Source: CAZOOK01 sp964581385
Lineage (GTDB): Bacteria > Pseudomonadota > Gammaproteobacteria > Nevskiales > Nevskiaceae
DNA: 64,000 nt
NCBI GenBank assembly: GCA_964581385.1
Contig: CAZOOK010000005.1
Span: 62,001-126,000 of the forward strand
Direction: 5' to 3'
This document shows, one piece after another, positions 59,330-64,000 of the stretch. How positions within the stretch are numbered: the stretch's first letter is position 1; each line of letters starts with the position of its first letter. The position numbers were made by a program, and so were the translations under genes. Under the pieces are notes generated by a model. That model saw only the letters and a list, made by a program, of their open reading frames with translations, did no database searches and was not told the origin of the DNA.

Positions 59330-60760
59330 ATGAACGCAGTCGTTAAACCCGCCAAGCAGCAGGACTACAAAATCCGCGATCTCGCGCTCGCCGATCTCGG
59401 CCGCAAGCGCATCAAAATGGCCGAAGAAGAAATGCCCGGCCTGATGAGCATCCGCGCCAAGTACTCAATCTCCAAGCCGCTGGCCGGTGTGCGTGTCACT
59501 GGCTCGCTGCATATGACCAAAGAAACGGCGGTGCTGATCGAGACACTGATCGCGCTCGGCGCCTCAGTGCGCTGGGCTTCATGCAACATTTTCTCGACGC
59601 AGGACGACGCCGCCGCCGCGATTGCCGCCGCCGGCATTCCGGTATTCGCATGGAAAGGCGAGACGCTCGAAGAGTACTGGGATCTGACGCTCGACTGCGT
59701 CACCCATCCCGGTCAGTGCGGCCCACAGTTGGTCGTGGACGACGGCGGCGATGTGACGCTGCTGATCCACAAGGGCTATGAGATGGAGCATGGTTCGGAC
59801 TGGGTCAACACATCATCCGGCAATCATGAGGAGCAGGTCATCAAGAACCTGCTCAAGCGCACCGCCAAGGAACGTCCGGGCTTCTGGAAGAAAGTTGCCT
59901 CCGAATGGCGTGGCGTGTCGGAAGAAACGACGACGGGCGTGCATCGTCTTTATCAGCTTGCGGAAGCCGGCAAGTTGCTGGTGCCGGGCATCAACGTCAA
60001 CGACTCGGTCACCAAAAGCAAGTTCGACAACCTTTACGGCTGCCGCGAATCACTGGCCGATGGCATCAAGCGCGCCACCGACCTGATGGTTGCCGGCAAA
60101 GTCGCGGTGGTGTGCGGCTACGGCGATGTCGGCAAGGGTTCGGCGCACTCGCTGAAAGGTTTTGGCGCGCGCGTGATCGTCACCGAGATTGACCCGATCA
60201 ATGCCTTGCAGGCGGCGATGGAAGGCTTCCAAGTCACCACCATCGAGGAGACACTCGGCCTCGCCGATATCTACGTGACGACGACCGGCAACAAGGACGT
60301 TATCACCTTCGAGCACATGTCGAAGATGAAGAACAACGCGCTGGTCTGCAACATCGGCCACTTCGATAACGAAATCCAGATGGATCGCTTGAACAAGGGG
60401 CAGGGCGTAACCAAACTCAACATCAAGCCGCAGGTCGACAAGTACACCTTCCCCAGCGGCAGGAGTCTGTATGTGCTTGCCGAAGGCCGCCTCGTCAACC
60501 TCGGCTGCGCGCATGGCCATCCGAGCTTCGTCATGTCGAATTCGTTCTCGAATCAGACGCTGGCGCAGCTCGATCTGTGGGCGAACCGCGATTTCTTCGA
60601 GAAGAAGGTCTATCGCCTGTCGAAGAAGCTGGACGAAGAAGTCGCGCGCCTGCATCTTGAGCAGATCGGCGTCAAGCTGACACGACTTACCGATGAGCAG
60701 GCCGCTTATCTCGGCGTGCCGGTCGATGGGCCCTACAAGGCGGAACACTACCGCTACTGA
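59330..60760 (+). CDS. ahcY: Adenosylhomocysteinase
   Basis: The enzyme hydrolyses S-adenosylhomocysteine to adenosine and homocysteine with bound NAD+. The 476-residue product shows YKIRDLALADLGRKRI, RVTGSLHMTKETAVLIETL, WASCNIFSTQDDAAAAI, NLLKRTAKERPG, the substrate loop GVHRLYQLAEAGKLL, NVNDSVTKSKFDN, VVCGYGDVGKGSAHSLKGFG for NAD+ binding, VCNIGHFDNEIQ and the C-terminal KAEHYRY. The length is slightly above the bacterial norm. It is controlled by the SAH riboswitch. A hairpin separates it from metF. Confidence 0.98.
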   Translation: MNAVVKPAKQQDYKIRDLALADLGRKRIKMAEEEMPGLMSIRAKYSISKPLAGVRVTGSLHMTKETAVLIETLIALGASVRWASCNIFSTQDDAAAAIAAAGIPVFAWKGETLEEYWDLTLDCVTHPGQCGPQLVVDDGGDVTLLIHKGYEMEHGSDWVNTSSGNHEEQVIKNLLKRTAKERPGFWKKVASEWRGVSEETTTGVHRLYQLAEAGKLLVPGINVNDSVTKSKFDNLYGCRESLADGIKRATDLMVAGKVAVVCGYGDVGKGSAHSLKGFGARVIVTEIDPINALQAAMEGFQVTTIEETLGLADIYVTTTGNKDVITFEHMSKMKNNALVCNIGHFDNEIQMDRLNKGQGVTKLNIKPQVDKYTFPSGRSLYVLAEGRLVNLGCAHGHPSFVMSNSFSNQTLAQLDLWANRDFFEKKVYRLSKKLDEEVARLHLEQIGVKLTRLTDEQAAYLGVPVDGPYKAEHYRY

Positions 60761-60772
60761 AGCGATGCGTCG

Positions 60773-60797
60773 AAGAGGCTGCGAAAAGCAGCCTCTT
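60773..60797 (+). terminator. Hairpin between ahcY and metF
   Basis: The 10-bp perfect arms AAGAGGCTGC (60773-60782) and GCAGCCTCTT (60788-60797) flank GAAAA. The trailing CTCTCTGG is only moderately T-rich, so it may be a weak terminator or attenuator that lowers metF relative to ahcY. Confidence 0.65.
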
Positions 60798-60814
60798 CTC
60801 TCTGGATATTGGAA

Positions 60815-61681
60815 ATGACGCAGACATTGAGTTTTTCGTTCGAACTATTTCCGCCGCGCACGCCCGAGGGCGCCGCTAAGCTGCCGGATACAGTGCGCAG
60901 ACTCGCGACCGTGCGGCCGAAATTTTTCTCCGTAACCTACGGCGCCGGTGGCTCTGAACAGGACGGCACCTACGAGACCGTCGTGCGCGTGGTCGAGCAG
61001 ACCGGCGTCGAAGCTGCGCCACATCTGACCTGCGTCGGATCGACGCGCGCGAAAATCGCAGCCCTGCTCGATCGCTACAAAGCGGCTGGAGTAAAACGGA
61101 TCGTCGCACTGCGCGGCGACCTTCCCGCGACCGCGGCGTCACCCGAAGCGCCCGGTGAGTTCCACTATGCCAACGAACTCGTGCAGTTCATCCGGCAGAC
61201 GCATGGCGACAGTTTCAAGCTCGAGGTCGCGGCCTATCCGGAAATGCATCCGCAAGCGGCGGACGTGGGAAGCGACTTCGAAAACTTCCGACGCAAAGTG
61301 GAAGCCGGTGCTGACAGCGCGGTGACGCAATATTTCTACAACGCCGATGCCTACTTCGATTTCGCCGAACGCTGCGCGCGTGCGCGCATCGGCGTACCGA
61401 TCGTCGCCGGCATCATGCCGATCACCAATTACACACAACTCACTCGCTTTTCCTCCGCTTGTGGCACCGACATCCCGCGCTGGCTGCGCCTGCGGCTGGA
61501 ACGTTTGCAAGATGACAAGCCAGCGCTCCTTGATTTCGGGCTCGACGTAGTCACGCGACTGTGCGAAACCCTGCTGCGCGGCGGTGCGCCGGGCATCCAT
61601 TTCTACACGTTGAACCAGGCGGAGCCGACGTTGCGGTTGTGGAAGAATCTTGGATTACCGGTACCGTCGGCGAGCACCTAA
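60815..61681 (+). CDS. metF: Methylenetetrahydrofolate reductase
   Basis: MetF reduces methylene-THF to methyl-THF, which is used to remethylate homocysteine. The 288-residue product starts at ATG 60815, with GGA eight bases upstream; a TTG at 60809 is possible. It shows FSFELFPPRTPEG, FFSVTYGAGGSEQDGT, HLTCVGSTRAKI, IVALRGDLP, AYPEMHPQA, TQYFYNADAYFDFAERC, PIVAGIMPITNYTQLTRF and the C-terminal GIHFYTLNQAEPTLRL. It is probably transcribed with ahcY, so both may be controlled by SAH. Confidence 0.96.
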   Translation: MTQTLSFSFELFPPRTPEGAAKLPDTVRRLATVRPKFFSVTYGAGGSEQDGTYETVVRVVEQTGVEAAPHLTCVGSTRAKIAALLDRYKAAGVKRIVALRGDLPATAASPEAPGEFHYANELVQFIRQTHGDSFKLEVAAYPEMHPQAADVGSDFENFRRKVEAGADSAVTQYFYNADAYFDFAERCARARIGVPIVAGIMPITNYTQLTRFSSACGTDIPRWLRLRLERLQDDKPALLDFGLDVVTRLCETLLRGGAPGIHFYTLNQAEPTLRLWKNLGLPVPSAST

Positions 61682-61698
61682 AGTTCCGCGAATCCAAT

Positions 61699-62328
61699 CT
61701 AAAACTCGATCTCTCCGTCGATCATCCGCCACAGATACCAGCTCGCGATTGAGCGGTATGGCGCCCAGCGCGCAGTGATCTTGAGCGTCGCATCGTCATC
61801 CAGTCTTTCGCCGCCGTTGTAGAGATCGTTGATCGATCGCCGCAGACCGGCATCGCCGAGCGAAAAAATATCCAGCCGGTCGAGCGCGAAGATCAGCATC
61901 ATTTCGGCGGTCCAACGGCCAACACCCGGCAAGGCATCGAGCGTTTCGATGGCGGCTTCGTCGTCGAGGCGGCGCAGCGACGCGAATGAGAATTCGCCGT
62001 TGTGCACCGCTTGCGCGATGGCAATGAGCCAGCGCGCTTTGGCGTTCGACAGGCCCGCGCCGCGCAGCAGTTCGTATTCGATGTCGATGAAATGGGCCGG
62101 CATGAAGCGCGCGCCGGCGACCACCGCCGTGGCGACACGCGTCTGGATGGTGTCGGCTGCCTTGGTCGAAAGCTGCTGGCTGATGATTGACGTGCACAGC
62201 ACGTGAAACGGATCGCGCCGCGTGCGGCCGAGCCGGCACGGACCGTGATGCGCAATCACGCGCGCCAATTTCTTGTCCTTACGGGATAGGTGCGCTTCGG
62301 CTGCGCGCAGGGCTTTTGCGGGAATCAC
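61699..62328 (-). CDS. DNA-3-methyladenine glycosylase II-like (HhH-GPD)
   Basis: The enzyme should remove alkylated bases from DNA. The open frame continues to 62430, but that would overlap the divergent VWA gene; GTG 62328 gives 209 residues and a family-like N terminus. The protein shows DPFHVLCTSIISQQLSTKAADTI, the helix-hairpin-helix LDALPGVGRWTAEMMLIFAL, and the catalytic Asp in FSLGDAGLRRSI, as in AlkA-type glycosylases. It diverges from the CoxE-type gene. The start codon is uncertain. Confidence 0.88.
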   Translation of the reverse strand: MIPAKALRAAEAHLSRKDKKLARVIAHHGPCRLGRTRRDPFHVLCTSIISQQLSTKAADTIQTRVATAVVAGARFMPAHFIDIEYELLRGAGLSNAKARWLIAIAQAVHNGEFSFASLRRLDDEAAIETLDALPGVGRWTAEMMLIFALDRLDIFSLGDAGLRRSINDLYNGGERLDDDATLKITARWAPYRSIASWYLWRMIDGEIEF

Positions 62329-62386
62329 GGCATCGGTCCGGTCGGGATGAGTACAATGCTGCAGGTACTGTTGCGGATTATCTACG

Positions 62387-63568
62387 ATGTTGTTCGGCTT
62401 TTTCCTGGCTTTGCGCGAAGCCGGCCTCAAACCCGGAATGGGCGAATTTCTCGCTCTGCTCGAAGGGCTGCGCGCCCGTCTGGCGATGTACGATCGCGAG
62501 CAGTTCTACTATCTGGCGCGCGCGGTGCTGGTGAAGGACGAGACGCAGTTCGACCGCTTCGACCGCGCGTTCGGCGCCTACTTCAACGGTATCGATGCCC
62601 AGTTTGGCGATGTCTACGGCGCGATCCCCGATGAATGGCTGCGCAAGCAGGCCGAACGCCTGCTGACACCGGAAGAGATGGCACAGATCCAGGCGCTCGG
62701 CGGTCTCGACAAACTCATGGAAACGCTCAAGCAGCGCCTCGAAGAACAGAAGGAGCGGCACGAAGGCGGCAACAAATGGATCGGCACTGGCGGCACCAGC
62801 CCGTTCGGTCACGGCGGCTACAATCCCGAAGGCATTCGCATCGGCGGCGAAGGCAAACATCGACGAGCGGTGAAGGTCTGGGACAAGCGCGAATTCCGCA
62901 ATCTCGACGACGCAGTCGAGCTCGGTACGCGCAACATCAAGCTCGCGCTGCGCCGTCTGCGCAAATTCGCGCGTGAAGGTGCGGCCGACATTTTCGACCT
63001 CGACGGCACCATCGAATCCACCGCACGCAACGCCGGCTGGCTCGACATCCGCATGGTGCCGGAACGGCACAACGCGGTGAAAGTGCTGCTGATGCTCGAC
63101 GTCGGCGGTTCGATGGATCCGCACGTGCGCGTCTGTGAGGAGCTGTTCTCGGCGTGCAAGACCGAGTTCAAGCATCTCGAGTACTACTACTTCCACAATT
63201 TCACCTACGAATCATTGTGGAAGGACAATCTGCGGCGGAACGCCGAGCGCATTCCAGTGCACGACATCATGCATCGCTATACCCGCGATTACCGCCTGAT
63301 CTTTGTCGGCGACGCGTCGATGAGTCCATATGAGATCGCCTCGCCCGGCGGCAGCGTCGAGCACTGGAACGAAGAAGCGGGCGCGGTCTGGTTCAAGCGG
63401 CTGCTGGACACCTTCTCACATGCGGTATGGCTGAATCCGGAGCCGGAGAAATACTGGTCGCAGACCCAATCGGTGCAGCTGACGCAGCAGTTGATCGGCG
63501 CAGATCGCATGTTTCCGCTGACACTGGGCGGCCTCGATCGCGCAATGCGCAGATTGCAGCAGCACTGA
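62387..63568 (+). CDS. VWA-domain protein (CoxE-like)
   Basis: The 393-residue cytoplasmic protein has an N-terminal helical part (FFLALREAGLKPGMGEFLALLEGL), a Gly/Lys-rich linker with IGTGGTSPFGHGGYNPEG, and a C-terminal VWA domain with VKVLLMLDVGGSMDPHVRVCEELF, where DVGGS is the MIDAS motif. It matches CoxE-type VWA proteins that work with a MoxR ATPase, usually the adjacent gene. No MoxR gene is adjacent here; the nearest is 11 kb away in the Bat operon. ATG 62387 was chosen as the start. Confidence 0.88.
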   Translation: MLFGFFLALREAGLKPGMGEFLALLEGLRARLAMYDREQFYYLARAVLVKDETQFDRFDRAFGAYFNGIDAQFGDVYGAIPDEWLRKQAERLLTPEEMAQIQALGGLDKLMETLKQRLEEQKERHEGGNKWIGTGGTSPFGHGGYNPEGIRIGGEGKHRRAVKVWDKREFRNLDDAVELGTRNIKLALRRLRKFAREGAADIFDLDGTIESTARNAGWLDIRMVPERHNAVKVLLMLDVGGSMDPHVRVCEELFSACKTEFKHLEYYYFHNFTYESLWKDNLRRNAERIPVHDIMHRYTRDYRLIFVGDASMSPYEIASPGGSVEHWNEEAGAVWFKRLLDTFSHAVWLNPEPEKYWSQTQSVQLTQQLIGADRMFPLTLGGLDRAMRRLQQH

Positions 63569-63661
63569 AAAATCAGCCGCCATGGCGGGAAATACCGTCA
63601 TGTAAACGCAAGGACCGGCGCAAACGTTAAACTTGCGAGACTATCGGCAAAGGAGGTGCAC

Positions 63662-64000
63662 TTGAATTCGCTGACCGCGTTGGTCCTGTTCGCACTGTGG
63701 ACATTGTTGCTGATGTCAGTCGCGGTCTTCTGGCGCTTGTTCGAGATCCTTCGCGGCAAGCCTGCCGACTCATGGACACGCGGCCGCGACACCGCGCGGC
63801 CTGCACTCATCACCCACGCCGAACACGCGCATCTGAACTGTGTCGAAAACCTGCCAGTGTTCGGTGCGCTCGTACTCGTAGCGGCCGTGATGGGCAAGAC
63901 CTCGTCGATTGATGTGTATGCGCCGATCGTTCTGTATGCGCGTATCGCGCAGAGTCTCACACACTTGATCGGTGTGAATCATGCGCTGGTGTTGCTGCGC
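63662..64000 (+). CDS. MAPEG family membrane protein, 3' end cut by the window
   Basis: A strong GGAGG lies seven bases before the TTG start at 63662. The visible 113 codons give membrane helices LTALVLFALWTLLLMSVAVFWRL and NLPVFGALVLVAAVMG, with the family motif RAEQNHLE-like THAEHAHLNCVENLPVFGAL between. This matches MAPEG (eicosanoid and glutathione metabolism) proteins, usually about 130-140 aa. The substrate is unknown. The frame is open to the window end. Confidence 0.85.
   Translation, partial: MNSLTALVLFALWTLLLMSVAVFWRLFEILRGKPADSWTRGRDTARPALITHAEHAHLNCVENLPVFGALVLVAAVMGKTSSIDVYAPIVLYARIAQSLTHLIGVNHALVLLR

Noticed and set aside
1..64000. CRISPR array or tRNA genes
   Set aside because: No regularly spaced direct repeats were noticed, and no tRNA cloverleaf was recognised by eye. 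A tRNAscan or CRISPR finder run would settle this.

Overview
The window reads as a chromosomal segment from a GC-rich gammaproteobacterium, probably on the Xanthomonadales / Nevskiales / Steroidobacterales side. The main grounds are the order cutA - dsbD-like - tlpA-like - aroQ - accB - accC - prmA - fis - purH, two hopanoid side-chain genes (hpnI, hpnJ), and a SAH riboswitch in front of ahcY. This placement is inferred from gene content; no 16S rRNA gene or tRNA was seen. There is no plasmid, phage or CRISPR signature.

Layout. 1-3.5 kb: a cut beta-propeller-like gene, an orphan lipoprotein, and a decayed response-regulator fragment in a gene-poor stretch. 3.5-13.3 kb: putA, divergent from a tight housekeeping run (cutA to purH) in which DsbD is reduced to its N-terminal domain. 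13.3-22 kb: a UshA-like nucleotidase, a PAS-GGDEF-EAL protein, xthA, ggt, a 2[4Fe-4S] ferredoxin, coaD and rsmD. 22.1-22.5 kb: a 412-bp element with 32-bp inverted ends. 22.5-26.2 kb: a TorF-like porin and an ECF sigma / anti-sigma / subtilase-lipoprotein operon. 26.2-36 kb: mltD, a prolyl aminopeptidase, a PP2C-like phosphatase facing a Ser/Thr kinase-HDOD-GAF protein, and dacB. 36-38.8 kb: a second ECF sigma / anti-sigma pair, divergent from a Tat/lipoprotein phosphoesterase and a CuA-like cupredoxin. 38.8-43.7 kb: pmbA, a DUF4394 lipoprotein, an aldo/keto reductase, a 644-bp inverted-repeat element and an AT-richer HEPN-like gene. 43.9-51 kb: a seven-gene MoxR-Bat operon. 51-55.2 kb: DUF2147, then hpnI - hpnJ - sulfotransferase. 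55.2-64 kb: methionine salvage (mtnB, mtnD, mtnC), rpmB-rpmG, radC, the SAH-riboswitch-ahcY-metF block, a DNA glycosylase, a CoxE-type VWA protein and a cut MAPEG gene.

How the genes work together. mtnBDC, ahcY and metF belong to one metabolic theme: recycling of methylthioadenosine, S-adenosylhomocysteine and methyl groups. Several modules concern the envelope: the MoxR-Bat operon, two anti-sigma-controlled regulons, mltD/dacB wall remodelling, and hopanoid head-group synthesis. The most interesting candidate for an undescribed system is the sulfotransferase gene translationally coupled to hpnJ, which suggests a sulfated hopanoid head group. Next are the sigma / anti-sigma / subtilase cassette whose anti-sigma ends in a subtilase-propeptide-like domain, the stand-alone DsbD alpha domain paired with a TlpA-like thioredoxin, and the CuA-like cupredoxin with a Met where a His ligand is expected.

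Start codons were adjusted by ribosome-binding sites, signal peptides and overlaps; family names come from recognised motifs, not database searches.
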